Below are positions 48,462 through 62,300 of a stretch of 64,000 nt of DNA, piece after piece (position 1 is the stretch's first letter; each line of letters starts with the position of its first letter). A program made the translations under genes and the position numbers. The stretch comes from Certhia americana (taxonomy: Eukaryota; Chordata; Aves; Passeriformes; Certhiidae). The notes beneath the pieces are model-generated. The model saw only the letters and a program-made list of their open reading frames with translations, did not search any database and was not told the origin of the DNA. The stretch spans positions 76,351,102-76,415,101 of the forward strand of contig CM031858.1 of NCBI GenBank assembly GCA_018697195.1. Reading direction: 5' to 3'.

Positions 48462-50432
48462 TAAATATGAGTTTAAACACTTCCTTTTTGCTTTTCCTCC
48501 CAACACTTATTATAAAGCATAACCAACGAGTATATGCCTGTTTGGAAGAAATAAACTTTAGCAACTGTGCATTTATCCAACACTAAAATTTATAAAGTTC
48601 TGTTTTTTCCCCTTGTTATAACTAATCCAGTCAAACATAACACTGGCCAATTTTATTTTAGAGTTTGGAAGTATCTCTTTGATACTGTATCATTACAAGT
48701 TAAATCAACTTTAAAAAAAATAGTTATTAGCTGAAAGAGCAAGAATTGAAGGATGGCAATAGGTAATTTTTTTTTAGATTCAATGCAAGTAATGGTGTGA
48801 AATCCCTGAGGCTGTTGCAAAAATGAAAGTTCATGGTGATCTCAAAAATACATATAATCTTTGTAATGAGTAATAATGGAACTTCAAAATGCCATGACAT
48901 CTGATTATTTGTTGTCTCAATTCTGAGTCTTTGTTGGAATAACTGACCAATATGAAGGATAGCTCTTGAAACATAAAATGTACACACTTCAACTCAGGTC
49001 AAAAAAAAAAACAACCCAAAGAAAGCTGGGAACAGACAGCCACTTCTTGTTTATTTATTATAACTGAACTCTCTACGGCTGTGGGCAGACATATTAGCAG
49101 TTAATCACCTGTTAGGCACTTTACAAACATTAAACATTTTTCTGCATAGCACCCAAGGGTTTCAGCTATCTTAATTTATTTCAGGAGTCATATTCTGAGA
49201 ACTTCCTAGAGGATTATATTATTCAGATCCCTATGTTTACACTATGAGTGAAACTGAATTTGCAGGAAAATCAACAGCAATATTCTGGGCAGAATATATT
49301 GGATATTGAATGGGTAACAGAAAAATGAATGCAGACATAAAACAAGGGTTAGGTGATGACTACTGCAGAGATGAAGAAGAGATGGCAATGCACATGTGTT
49401 TGAATGAAGGTTGATGCAACTTATGCTTTACAGTTTTACTCTAGATATTCAGAATCTGGAATAAGCTTTTCCTATAGGTTTCCTGCATGGCACAAATTAT
49501 AACATGCATGTTACCAGCTAGACTGGCACTGCACAAAGTATAAAATAAGAGTTCATTGTGCTTCATCTTCTGAAAAGTCTGCCTTTGTGGGAGTAAAAAA
49601 ATAAGGGAAGGAAGTAAAGGAAGTTCATACTTTTCATAATCCCTTTATTACCAACGAATACGATTGAAAAACAGAAAAAAATCCTTCAACAAACAGCAAA
49701 ATTTTGAAGGGAAATTCAACACCTTCCTGGTTCCCCTTACACCCTGTCAAAAAAAAAAAGATGTTTCACAATTTTTCTAATATGTAATGTGTATCACTTT
49801 TTTCCCAAAATTGGTTTACATTGGTTAAGATAAAGAAAGAATCTTTAACTAATGCATTAACAGCCAAGCTTTTTCCATCACTTTAAGTTTAATTTCATTA
49901 AATAGTCATTATAGAGTGCCAAATGTAGCTTTGATGATTGAACTATTTTCCTGTGGAATAGCTGTAGGCATCAAAGTTCTTTCTAAGCTATTTCCTACTG
50001 TACCTCAACCCTCCAATAACCTAATTATGTCCAAGAAAGAGAAGGAATTAATCAAGAAGCTTGCTTAATTCCCACATTTTTTGAGACACAGACTGCAGTT
50101 TGTGTCCGTCCTGACATCTTTGTGTAACCTGTCTTACTCTTTGCAGAACTCAAAATTCTGCAGAAAGGAGAAACGGAAGAGTGATGTTTCTAAACCATTG
50201 TAAACTGGGAGGTAAGTGGTGCAAGAAAGAAGGCAAGTATTTTTCTGCATGAGTATAGACAAAGTATAAAGCCAATAATTGGCTTCTGTTATTCAATGCA
50301 GACAAATATAAAGACATACACATTTTATAAATACCAAATTGCTTAAAGTTCAAGGAGCATCTGGTCAGTGCTCTTGTTCATATTATATAGTTTTATATAG
50401 TCAAAATAGGAAATTCCCTCAGCCACTGACAG

Positions 50433-50464
<32 letters not shown>
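50433..50464 (+). repeat. A32 homopolymer
   Basis: Thirty-two consecutive adenines, the longest homopolymer in the window. No retrocopy sequence precedes it, so a mononucleotide microsatellite is the simplest reading. Confidence 0.9.
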
Positions 50465-50465
<1 letters not shown>

Positions 50466-53044
50466 AAAACTCCACAAAACAATATTCTATCTGAAACCAC
50501 AAAAAATAGCTGGGACATGAAGTCTGATGTTCTGAAATTGAGGAAAAGAGTAGTTGATACTTTTTTATTTATTTTTTAAATTTACAGAGATCATCTCATT
50601 CATCTTATGGCAGAAAGCAACATTTCAGAAATATCAGATATAAAAGGGTGACATGCAATTGAATCTGTTAGATGCACAGTTAGAAATGTTAGTGTTTAGA
50701 AAGTATGAAGTTCTTTTTCCTTCATCCCTTGTATTGTTGTGCAGTTGAGGACTTTCCCTACCACTCAATCACTTATTAAGCACATGGAAAGAGAAGTTTT
50801 ATTTCAACTTTTAAGATGATAAAAGACAAATATTCATCTGACCTCTGGCACAAGAGAGTCCCACAATCAAATATCCCTTTACCATAAAGGTCCTCTGTAG
50901 TCATTTTGCCTCCTTGAACAAAAAAATTCTTCAGGAAGTCTCTTGTCTAAATATCGAATACAGCTGAGAAAGTGAATGGTGAATTAACGAAAAAAGCCTT
51001 CTGGGAATTAAAAACTCATCTCTCACTTCTGAAACAGGTTTTAATAAAGCTCAGAAAGAAAGTGTTTGTTGATAACTTGCAAATTTTTTCATAGTTTGCA
51101 AACATGCCAAAAAAGATTCTGGAAAGCTTTCCAAATGCTTTAAAAACCTTTCAAAAACAGAAAGAAAAAAACAAAGCAAACAAAAAACATTAGTATCTTC
51201 CATCAGAAACAAACAAAACAATCACAGTATTGAGAAATATTCTAGATACCCCTTTGCTCTCCACCAGGGACAGTGGTTTGGAATGAACAGCTAATTTTTC
51301 TTCCCTGTATCTTGCCAATTCTGCAACTTTCTGTACTTCCTGATAACAGACCTTTACTCTTCTATACTTTCATTTTTCTTTCTGGACTGAACAGAGTAAG
51401 TGCTCCTAGTTTTATCTTATAAAATAAACACTATCTTCCTCTGTTCACCCTAGCAACCATTTTTAAAACTCATTTATATATTGATTTCTTTATTTTCCTT
51501 GAATAGGACTAAACAGAGTTATAGAGAACATTTCACTGTTTTGTTTTGTTTTGTTTTTTTCCCAGAGGAAGAACTGTGATAATCTTTAGTAGAACTAATA
51601 CATAATCATAGGTGTTACATACTGTCTTCTATGTTCTGCACTCTAAACACACAGAAACTTCATCTATTCATTAATATATTACAGCTTTAATAAAAATTTA
51701 TCAGTATATTTGCAACCTGTCATTCAGCCAGGTCAACAGTGTGAGACATGATGAAATATTTAATGCCAGATTTTTCAAGTATTATTATTGGTCTTCAAAT
51801 TCTCTGGCTAATTTTTTTGTGGAGAAAGACATGGAATACATCTTTGAACAACTTGATGCACCTCTCTACAAACTTAAGAAGTTAATTCCTCTGTGTATTT
51901 CCCTAAATTCTGAAGTAGAGTAACACAAGTCAACTTTGTTGCTTAAAGGAGGGTGCAAGACATAAACTCAGGTTTCAAAGGTTCCTCTTTAAAAAAACGA
52001 AGGCAGCTTTTAATCATTTTCTGATGATAAAATCCGAGATAATGAGTACACAAAAGACTTTTTCAGAGGAAATATTACAGTTTTTGCCTGTTGTCACTGC
52101 AGACATCCTCCTGAAGTGTATGAGGCAAGATTTTCATGTTAACAATCTGATGGTAACTTCAAGAATTATAGAGGGAAGGCATAGGTTACTATGACTTCCT
52201 GCCAAGGATTTCAGCCCTCATAGACAGATGACATTAGAGAAGTAGTTGCACTTAGTAATACTATTAAGCTTCTTAATGGAAATTTCTACAGTTTATGCAC
52301 TTCAGTCTGCACTGTGAGGCCTTGACCCAAAGATTCAAAATCAGGTATAACCTTTATATTATGAGCACTCTTAGAAATTGCATACATACTTAAGATAGCA
52401 CTGTTTGCATGGTGGCTGAACTGGAAACATAAAAAGTAGTGGTTTGCTTACAGAATGAAAACCATTCTTTCCAGCCATCCATTTTAATAAAGGCATTGGA
52501 AAACATTTGATCTTAGTCCCATTATGAAATAAATACACAATTTTGGAACCTCAAAGCTCTGTGAAATGCATCTGTCACATTATCAAGGTCTCTCTAGTAT
52601 ATGGTACTTTTGGAAACCTGGTCCTTTCTTTTTGTCTTAAAGAGACAGCTTTATAAAATTGAAAACTGTGATACATGATAGCCAATAACACCCTAGAAAG
52701 ATTTTTGCATGCATTTGCATAACTTTGCTCCCTTTAAAAGCAACATTCCTGTTGCATAAGAAACACAAAACCTACACATTCCTGACAGATGCAAACATGA
52801 AGCAGAGCCCTGATTATTTACATATCTTAAACCCACCAATATACATTTGTTTTTGACTTTTGTTCAATTAGCCTAATCTCCTACAAAGCCATTTGTAATA
52901 ATCAGTATTTACTGCCACGACACATATGGGCATGAGTGGAACTAATCATCTGCAGGCTGTCCCTGCTGCTGAGCTGAACAAACAAGCTGTTCAAGACTTC
53001 TTCCTGTACATATTTCTGCTTCATAAATCAATGGGAACTTAATG

Positions 53045-53184
53045 TAATGGTTTTGTTGGTTTTTTTGGTTTTGTTTTTTTTTTCTTTTTTTATTCACAGT
53101 GACTTAACTGAAATACATAAGCTCATTTCTGAATGTCACCAAAAAAAAAAAAAAAAAAAAAAAAAACAAAAAAAAACCCAAAAC
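53045..53184. repeat. T-rich and A-rich tracts as an inverted pair
   Basis: A T/G-rich tract (53046-53092, ggttttgttggttttttt...) is followed 48 bp later by an A/C-rich tract with A26 (53141-53166) and caaaaaaaaaccc. The two are roughly complementary and could pair around a 48-bp loop. Confidence 0.6.
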
Positions 53185-54482
53185 AGACAGTAATAAACAA
53201 GCATGCCAGTTCAACTGCAGTTTTAATCTATAAAATTAATATTATGTATTCTGGTGCCTACACCTGTGACAGATGATCAACAGAGAAGAAAGCTATCCCT
53301 ATCAGAACTGCTGACTTCTGAAATCCCAATGCACAAACCACAGATGGCACTGGCAGAACAGTTCAAAGAATTAGAGATCCAGAAATAGACTTTTCCTTTT
53401 CTGTGCTGCACTCCTAAAATGTGTGGGTACTATTCACAAATTACCTAAAAGCAAACACATTTTTGGGTTAAAGCAACTTGTCAGCCTTCATTAATATAAA
53501 TGTTGGATAGTAGGTCAGGGGCATGCTAATCCATTAGATTGATCAATTCTTTTTACATTTCAGCACTCAGAATTTCTATTGACTCTGAGGAGGGATTGTA
53601 GCTCACATACCCTGAACATTTTTGTGCGACTCACAAGTAATCAAGGTACTGGTTTGCTCTCCAGGTAAATTATCGGTCTTGGAAATCTATTTATTGTTTG
53701 AAATGTCACTATATGTGAGTGGATATGGGCTCCCTGATCAAATTTCGAAGCTATGAATGCTACAAAAATGTTTGGAGGACTTCAACTGATTTTTCTATTT
53801 CACCTTTGTGAGTGAGTCTGAGCCTCTACATCCCTACACATTCCTGTCAAATCAAACCCAGGACCTAAATATGTAGAAGTAAATAAAAGAGGCACTTTTT
53901 ACCTGTGAAAAAGACAGGACAAGATTGTATTTCAGTCCTGTCACATCATATGACAGGGTTGAAATACAATGATTTTTTAGTATCTAATTAGAAAATTACT
54001 ACTTCAAAAGTACTTCAACACCAACACGCTCCTAGCTCCATATACACTGCATAGTGTTTTCTCTGACTCACCATAAGAGTTTGAGTGTAAGAGGATAAAT
54101 TATTGCAAACAGAAATGTAAATAAAAGCTGTTGTTGGCAGGACTAACTCATCAAAAGTGCTGAGATTAGAAAATCAAACACAGCCGAGTTTCTATAAATT
54201 TCAGGAGAGCAGCCAGAGGTTTAAGCCTGTGTCAGTATGGAGATGGGTATTTCATTGTGTCTGGAGTGCACAAACAGTGTTTTTCCCAAGCAATTAAAAA
54301 TAGATTTAACAAGTGGGCTCTTTTTTACTTCCATCATATATGAAAGAAAAAAGACAGGAGGAAACAACACGAAAGGGTAGAAAACAGCAATTAAAAAGAA
54401 ATAAAGAACAAAAAGCTAGTTTAGCTTTTAGGTCCTAAGTGGAGCAGTCTAGGGCAATTGCTTCCATGGGATTGCTGATCTA

Positions 54483-54552
54483 TGGAGAGAAAAGAGTAAA
54501 AGGAGGACAGGAGGGACATAGGGAGGGAGGAAAGGAGGGAGAGAAGGAAAAG
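54483..54552 (+). repeat. Polypurine tract with G-runs
   Basis: Almost pure purine, including gggacatagggagggagg and aggaggg. Candidate triplex-forming DNA; the quadruplex spacing is poor (one loop of about 9 bases). Confidence 0.65.
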
Positions 54553-56697
54553 TTCTCCCTCAGCTCAAGGAGGATCTCCAGTCTTTTTAACAGTGTGTGA
54601 GGTCAGAACAGGAAACTAATTTGTGTGCTTTCCTGAAAGCTAGTGAAGGAATGAAGACAGAGAGAGGGAACCCATGGCTTTGAAATTACAGTGGGATGCA
54701 TGTCTGTTCTCCTTCCTTAATCAGTTGCAAAGAAAGCTTCCAGAGATTAAGACAAGGTCAGTTGCTGCTGATTTTGTTTCCCAACTTCACAATACCACTG
54801 TGAGTCTAGCTCATATGAATTAATTTGTCTGTACATCCAAATCTTCCACAGTAGACAGCAGTTTACTATGCCAGTGGCACATAATCAATATAGAAAGGCA
54901 AGGCTGCAGAGAGAAATAAGTTATTGGGAAAAGCCAGGAACAATTGCTTGAGATGCTTTGGACAATAGAAGAAAATGTAATAAAATAGAAGCTCACAAGT
55001 AAAAGAATAAATTGTGAGCTAATAGATAATATTTCTTTTAAGACAAGAACAAAGCTGCAAAATGCTATTGCCTATCAGAGTGGTCTCCATTGCATACAAA
55101 TATGAAGACTAAATGCACTCTATTACAAGGCAGTCTGTGACAGTAACCAGCAAATACTTGATAATTAAAACATTAAAAAGCCATCAGCTACTAAGGACAA
55201 TCTCAGCTGAAGTGAACATCACTGTAATGACAACACTGTTCACAAAACAAATCAATGCACTTGAAGCTTTGCAGGTGGGTTAATGCAAGTAGAAAGGAGG
55301 CTGGATTTAAAAAAAAAAAAAAAGTCATTAACTGCTCCTTTATTTCACATATCCTAGATATGCACTTTTCCACAGGATGTAAAGAAACATTCACAGCATC
55401 GTCTTGACAGACAATCATTCCCCTATTAGGTGGCAGCCTTATTTGAGACAGTAACAGCAAATCATTTTCCTATTCTGAGGATCTAATAAAAGAGAGGAGA
55501 GGGGGAAAAAGGAAGGGGAATTTTCAGAGAGCTAGCAAATGCATCCTAAACAAAAATTCTGAAAACAGAAATAACAGCAGATAGCTGAGTGTCCCTTTAC
55601 TTCAAAAATCCAGATTAACCCCACCAAGAAACAACCAATTAAGCAACTGTGGGTTTGTTTTCTAGATGACACTTAATCTAGAGTGCTTCTTTCTATCTAG
55701 CAACTAGATTTCTATAGTGAAATTCCCCCCAGACCCTTCGCTATATCCAACTGATAGAGAATCATAATTTAGAAATAAATCAAGAGATTTATAATTTTAA
55801 ATTTTATATCCATCCTTAGTTCATGTTGTTTAGCTATGCTTGTAAAATTACTTCTGTTGATTGCAAATATAATCCCTTAACAGAGAGAGGAAGTGGACTT
55901 GGGAAAGTCTGTGTTTGTGAAGAATAAAGTACTGAAATTATAGAAAAATCCTGCTTTTCAAACAGTTCTTTTAAAGTAGTACTTCCTGAATGATTCTGTA
56001 AAGGCTTCCTCTGCCAGATAGTAGCCAAGTAGTTCACTTTGGTTCTGTTTTTTGTTCAAAACTTGTCTGGCATCTGGAAATCACAAGACTTTGACAATGA
56101 AATTTAATTTTAATCTTCTCATTGATTCAAAACATCAACCATCAGAGAATGATGAGTTTGTTCCAATAAACAATCTAAAAATGAAATTGTGAAATATATA
56201 TGCCTCTCCACATGAAACTTTCTAATAAAATACACAAAGCCATGAAGCCAAAAAGCCCAGGTTTCAAAGTAAGCTTCAGTCAGACTCTGACTTAGAAAAG
56301 ACCTAGGCATTTTTACACAAATTATTATTAACATGTGAGAACAAATTTGAAGGGTGTTTTTAAAACTATTTCAAGAATGTACTTTCTTCATCTTAAGTAT
56401 TCCATTAAGCAGTTTGGTGTTCATGCACTCATATAGTTTTTCTGTTGCTTTTACATACGTTTACTCTTTTAGATTATATTACCATCTTTAACAACAAAAG
56501 CAGCCCCCTTTATCAGATATAAATTGTCACCTACATATCAGTTTATCATTAATCCTGTATGAGTAACAGTTTGCCCTGAACAGCAAGTAGTAGAAAAAAC
56601 AAGCTAGTTTGAAGGTAAGAAAGATAAATACTAATGCATTAACAATTGGCTGCATTTTTTAAATGTCTTATCCCAGATTCCTGAGAAATGTTAAAGG

Positions 56698-56779
56698 ATA
56701 TTATCAATATAGCCTCCAACTGTCAAACCCTTCCAACTGGTTGGAAGGGTTTGACAATTGGAGGCTATATTGGTAATAT
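56698..56779. repeat. 82-bp near-perfect palindrome (hairpin)
   Basis: Two 41-base arms meet with almost no spacer. Base by base from the centre (56738/56739), 38 of 41 pairs are Watson-Crick. The exceptions are the central T/G pair, a C/A pair (56720/56757) and a T/G pair (56704/56773). The centre reads ttccaactggttggaa. Transcribed from either strand it would fold into a hairpin of about 40 bp with a tiny loop. The loop is shorter than in normal animal miRNA precursors. No flanking target-site duplication or transposon end is visible. Confidence 0.93.
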
Positions 56780-59700
56780 AGTACCACCCCTGAGGCAGGA
56801 ATATCTGAACAGATTGTTAATTGGTCCCTGAACCCCCTGTTTTCAACCAAATTAACACACCTTAATTTGAATATTAATATAAGTCAAAGCTGGTTTTCCT
56901 CAAAAACAGGGCATAGTAATTGCTGTAGCTCAAGAGCTGATACCCAAGGCTCAGCACCAGTCACCTGTTCAGAGAGCTGAGTTGTTCAAAGGGAATGATA
57001 ATACCTGATGCAGGCTCTGGAGGTGTGAGGCCACTGGCCAGGCTCATGTTTACTGTGACACTATTGGTGTTTACCACACTGTTGTCATTTACTTCCCACT
57101 AATGGTGCCAGCAGTGAAGCACTGTGGCAGGCACCACTGCTCTAACGCGTGGAATAACGATGGAATTTCTAGCATTTTCATAATAACATTTTTTTGCCTC
57201 TTCTGTTAAACCCCAGTTCCCATGCCACTGTATGCTTGTAAGGATATAAGCATTTATCTTTAAAATTAATTGTTAAAAAAATTGAAGGGTTTGATTCAAA
57301 CTGGCACCCTCTTAAAACTGAAAATTCCCCAGCATGTAACTTTTCATGTCCAAATAAATATATTAACAGATTTTTTTTTTTTGCTAAAATTACAGAGGTT
57401 TAATAAGTAATATAAGTGAATTTTAAACAACAGATCTTTATCAGTGCATTATAGATAGTATATGTATTTCAAGAGAAAGTCAAGATGGGAATAATGCTGT
57501 GGTTTCCTATTAATGCATTTCATATTTTATAAAATTAATTTAATTTGTTGCACAAGCTTTTAAAAAATAAAAAACCAAAAGCCTTGAAGATATGGTCAAA
57601 TAATTACTATAATCCTGTGGTTCTCAGATTATTCAGAATTCATAGAATTTTTCTCTTCCCAAGAGACCAAAAAAACCAAAAAAATAATCAAATATAGAGT
57701 ATTATAGCATTTTTTTTCACAGACCACAACACCTTAGTTTCTTAAACTATTCTACTGGAAAAGCAGGAACAATACTGTAATGGGAAGGACATAGACAAAA
57801 TATGCACTTAACTTGTTAAAAGAACATGGCCTTTCAAAATGTTGTAATGCAATGTAATATGTTAATGCATATAACAGAAAAATGCTTCAAATAATTAAAA
57901 ATTAGATAGACCCCCTCAAGGTATTATTTAATTATGGAATTATTTAATTTTCAAAATGTATGTATGCCTATTATATCTACTTCTTGTACTAGATTTTTGG
58001 AGCATGAATAGAGTATTTGTTTTGATTTGTTCAGTGCATAGAATTAGGAGGTCAATATGTGACAGAATTTCTATCTAATGCGAGTTAATCTTATCTAATT
58101 TGAGATCTAACCACATGCTAGCATCTCCAAATGTCAGTCATCATTTATGCAGAATCCCTGGGAATATAATACCATAAATATTGCTTACATTCATGAAGTT
58201 GAAGTTTCTGCTTTATTTAATAAGGAAATGGAAAGTTCAGACCTTAAGAAAGTGAACATTTTCTCATCAGCAATGGTGTGATGTAAGGCTACAATAATGA
58301 ATGACTTAACTATCCAATGGTGATATTAATGCTGTACAAAAAATTAGCATGGGAAGAAAAAAAATTACTTACAGGATATTGATATGCTTTTTATAAAATA
58401 AAACTGTTTTATGACATAAACTCTATTATCCTGGTATCCTACTTCCAAGGAATGCCAACACATAAATATTAATAAACAATTATATTAAAATTATCAAGAA
58501 TTCTAGAACATTCTAGCACATTTTGATTTCGTAGATTTACTGTCTCTTCTATCTAACAGCAGTAATTGAAGCACTGAACTTAACCCCTTCATTTCCTCTG
58601 CTGCTGCAGGCTGAGTTTGCCTTAGATTTCCTTGTGAAACATATCAAAGGAAGGATTTTGTTATCTGAGCCCAGCAAAGATGACTTTGTTCACTTGCTCT
58701 CTTTGGTCAGGTAGTCCATAATAAATTCTCACCACAATGTTGCCCTTGTTGCTTTGTTCTCTACTTCTGACCCCTAGACCCTCATTAAGTTTGTCACCTG
58801 TCTGAAGAGCTGAAGTGCTCCATATATCTGAACTGCTACTTAGTGCATTGGCCCCTCCATCTCTTTTTCCCTATTCCCTGTCTTTCCTAAGCCTCTATCA
58901 ATCCTCCTCATCAATCCACCACAGCCCTTCAGACACACAGGCTTTCCCCATCTCAGTTATTGCAATCACATCTCAGTTTTTCAATCACGTGTACAACATG
59001 TGGTCTTTCCGCTGGTTTAACAGGTTGTGTGCATTTGTGTGCAGGAATTTCAGAAGTGCCTTTTGAAACTTGATTCATCCTTTTCAAAAGCCATTTTACT
59101 CCCATCACAGTGTCCTATGTGCTTATTCCCCTTGTTTCCACGTTTTCATTTACCTGCAAACTGTCATCGTCATTCTCAGTGTATCTGGCTTAATATTCTC
59201 TGCAACAGACAAGCAAGACTAGGGCAAAGATGATTTTAAGCCACTACTGTCTAGTGAGTCCCATCTCTTGCTAGCAATTCTCATTCCTCAAAGAGAGACC
59301 TGTGGTTAAAAAAGCCAAGATGCCACCCATGACACCAGGCAGATGTTAACTCACAGTGTGTATCCTCTCCTACCTGAGTCCTGTTCCTTCAGTAGCAGAA
59401 CTGAGAGAAACACCACTTGGCCTTCCATGTCCTTATCTTTATCTCCAGACTATTGTAGCCTCTCCTGATTTCTTTCCAGGTCACTCTCAGAAGTGACACA
59501 CATGGACGAAATGAACAGGAGCCTCAGAGTTGGGAAGCCCTTGGAAGTCTCACTGGGACACTCCTTCCTGCCCCAGTTTAGGATGTTTGCAAACAGCAAA
59601 ACTCATGACAAGCAAGTGTGCCCTAAGACCTCTGGTCAGATATGGGGCGCTCCCACCCTGCAAAAGGGAACATACAACAACTACCACCCTGCACTTCCTC

Positions 59701-62187
59701 TTTGTGCTGGTGTCCTGTGCATAGCCAGTTCACTCTGAGGTCTCTCTGAATGGAACTTGCTCCCTTACACAGGATATTGACTACTAATCCTGTGAGTTCA
59801 GATCTGAGAGTAGATAAGGAATCATTCTTTTGCTGCTAGAGGTCACAAGCTTCATGCCTCTCCCATCTCATGAGTCTTTATCCATCACTCATTCAAGCAT
59901 GGACTATATCTGTCCCTTCTTACCTGAATCACAGGGCTCAGATCCTCCTTCTTCAGGGTTCCTTGTGAAGCCTCTGTCAGGATCATGTTTATTCCCCCTG
60001 GTAGCACAGAGTCCATTCCATTCCCTCTGCATCTCCTTACCCTGATTCAGGGCCCCGATCAATCTCTGCTGGTGGTGCCCCTGGAGAGGCATCCCATTAC
60101 TCCTTGCTGCCACAGACTTGACTGCTCCATTCCCTGCAAGAGTTCTGTCTGGGCAAAGACATGCCACTAGTTATCCACTTCTATTTTTTGACTGTACAGA
60201 AGCTGTAAACCTTCTCTTGGACTTCTTTTGCCAAGCTAAAATAGATACAGTACTTCAAACTTTCAACAATAGCTTTTTTTTCTTGCATAATTCACACTAT
60301 ATCTTAAAAAGCTTGGTTTCTCTCATGATAAACTCTTGTCAGTGATACCCTTTTACTCTGCAGATACACAAAGGTCTGCTCTCCCTGGCACATGAGCAAT
60401 CTTGTTGCAGTAGAAGCTGTTCAATAGTTTCCCAGAGCTGATAGGTCCCAGGATAAAGTTCAATAAGGTGTAATGTGTAGTTTACCAAAGGTAGAGAATG
60501 AAATTGGCACACTATTTCTCAGAATGCATATTTCAAGAAAGCAGGAAACTCCTAGTTGATTATAAGGAAAAACTAACATATAGTACTGTTAAGATATGTA
60601 GCAAAATACCTCTCAAACTGCAGATAAACTCTCTTTATCCATGCAACTCCAAAAGAGCCAACGTAAAGAAATACCAAAAAAGCTATTCACAGTGTTACAT
60701 TATTTTTTTTCTTTATAGTTTTGTGGTTGTGAAACCAGTTAAAGATTTATGTCTGATCTGTTTACAGAGATGATCAGTAGTAAGATGTAATTTCTAAGTT
60801 TTGCTAACTTGTTTCATAGTTTTTGCATGGTTTAGCAATGGTGGTCCCCAATTTAGTTCTCCCAACAAGACCCTCCAAGCCACACTGCCACTTGCTTGCT
60901 GCCTCTTGCCATCTTCAGCCTCCCAAATCCTCCTTCCCTACTCCTGGCAATGACCTGAGGTGGTATAAAATAACCTCCCTGTCTTGTACATGTCCACGGC
61001 TTACTACTGCAAAACTCAACCCTGTAAATAGGACATAGTGAAATGCCTAAATCCCATTTTTAAAACAGATAATTGTGAAAAATTTGAAAGAGGAATCTCC
61101 ACCTGTTATTTCAAACACTCAGTTCTCCAGTGTAAGGTGAAATAAATGTCCTGGCCGTGATATCTTGAAAGGACAAAACCTTTAAATCAGGTTTTTCACT
61201 GTAGTTTAAGGACACACATTTAGATTCTATTTCTCCTACATCTAGCTTATTCTTCCACTAGAAAGCCTTCAGAAAAAAAAAGCACTAATTACATAGCCTT
61301 TCTTGCCTACAAGCTTATTATTTCTGGGAAATCTTAAGCCACTAGGGTTTCACAGTCCTCCCCAAGCACAAATTTTCCACAAACTGAGTAATGGTGTGTC
61401 TATTATGATACAGTCACTCACATGTGTTTCAAAAGAGATTGCAAAAATTCAGATAAAATTCATCAGTTTCCTTCCTAAGAGAAAAAGGAATCAATCATCA
61501 TTTACAAAACTTTAACAATAATTCTTAATGAAAACCATTAATCCAAGCATACAATTAGTGGAAGCAATATAAATGAAAAATGTTTAACATGAGGAATAGA
61601 CTGCAACAGTGGAAAATTATACACAATGCTTTCAAAATAAACTAGTTTCTTAACAAACAGGTAGTTTATTCCCCCCCTTAAAAAGTTTCTGTTTAAGAGG
61701 GAAAGAAATAGAAAGAACCAAGTCTACTAACATTTTCTAGTTAAAAATTTCCAAGATAGAAAAGCCATACCAAAAATAAATTCTGTGATAAAACAGGTTG
61801 GAAAAGACTTACACTTCAGTAGCCATTCTCTTTACATTAGTTGGCTATAATGCTGGGAGGACATTCTTGTAAAAGCCTGTCCCGCACTAGTTAATTACAT
61901 AAAACCAGAAACTACTGGGAATTGTGTGATGCTCCTCAGTCCTTGGCTTCCAGGCATCCTCAGCATGAGATTCTCAAAAGCACATTGCAACAGCCTGGAT
62001 ATGTTGACTTCACTGGAAAATAAAGATATTAATTTCATCCAGTGGTGAAGAGCCCAGATTTCATCCTGTTTGGAAATGACCTGGAATCATTCACTGGCAT
62101 TTCTATACGATCATGTAGTGTCATTACAGGGCACTCCAGCTCACAATATATCTCTTAGCCTATATGAATGGAAAAAAGAAAACAAAC
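56780..62187. other. Unique intergenic block with a pyrimidine-rich, less AT-rich segment
   Basis: Positions about 58540-60450 are richer in C and T than the surroundings and contain overlapping frames of 61-91 codons on both strands. I recognise no domain or repeat. A patch at 60830-61030 reads cctgaggtggtataaaataacc, TATA-like, without an identified LTR. The rest is AT-rich and featureless. Confidence 0.45.
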
Positions 62188-62196
62188 AAAAAAAAC

Positions 62197-62300
62197 CCAA
62201 CCAACCAACCAACCAACCAACCAACCAACCAACCAACCAACCCCCCAACAGCTTCAACCAACCAACCAACCAACCAACCAACCAACCAACCAACCAACCA
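62197..62300. repeat. (CCAA)n tetranucleotide microsatellite
   Basis: Eleven ccaa units (62197-62240), a 14-bp interruption (ccccccaacagctt) and a second array to 62300. It produces Pro/Thr/Asn/Gln or Trp/Leu/Val/Gly repeat frames that are not genes. The minus strand is (TTGG)n, a possible two-layer quadruplex. Confidence 0.97.

Larger units (their letters stand above)
45621..56697. other. Unique AT-rich intergenic block, 11 kb
   Basis: No gene, RNA gene or transposon is recognised beyond the simple repeats listed separately. A less AT-rich patch at 46630-46930 has overlapping frames of about 100 codons without recognisable domains. An AAT microsatellite lies near 46490-46512 and a TTTTG tract at 51538-51560. 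Confidence 0.5.

Noticed and set aside
50433..50464. Poly(A) as the tail of a processed pseudogene
   Set aside because: No coding-like sequence or flanking duplication precedes it; a mononucleotide microsatellite is simpler.
54483..54552. Canonical G-quadruplex
   Set aside because: One loop would be about 9 bases and some runs have only two guanines; listed only as a purine tract.
56698..56779. Ordinary microRNA precursor
   Set aside because: The stem is too perfect and the loop only about 2-4 bases, unlike typical animal precursors; kept as a palindrome without a function.
62197..62300. Interstitial telomeric repeat
   Set aside because: The unit is CCAA/TTGG, not CCCTAA/TTAGGG.
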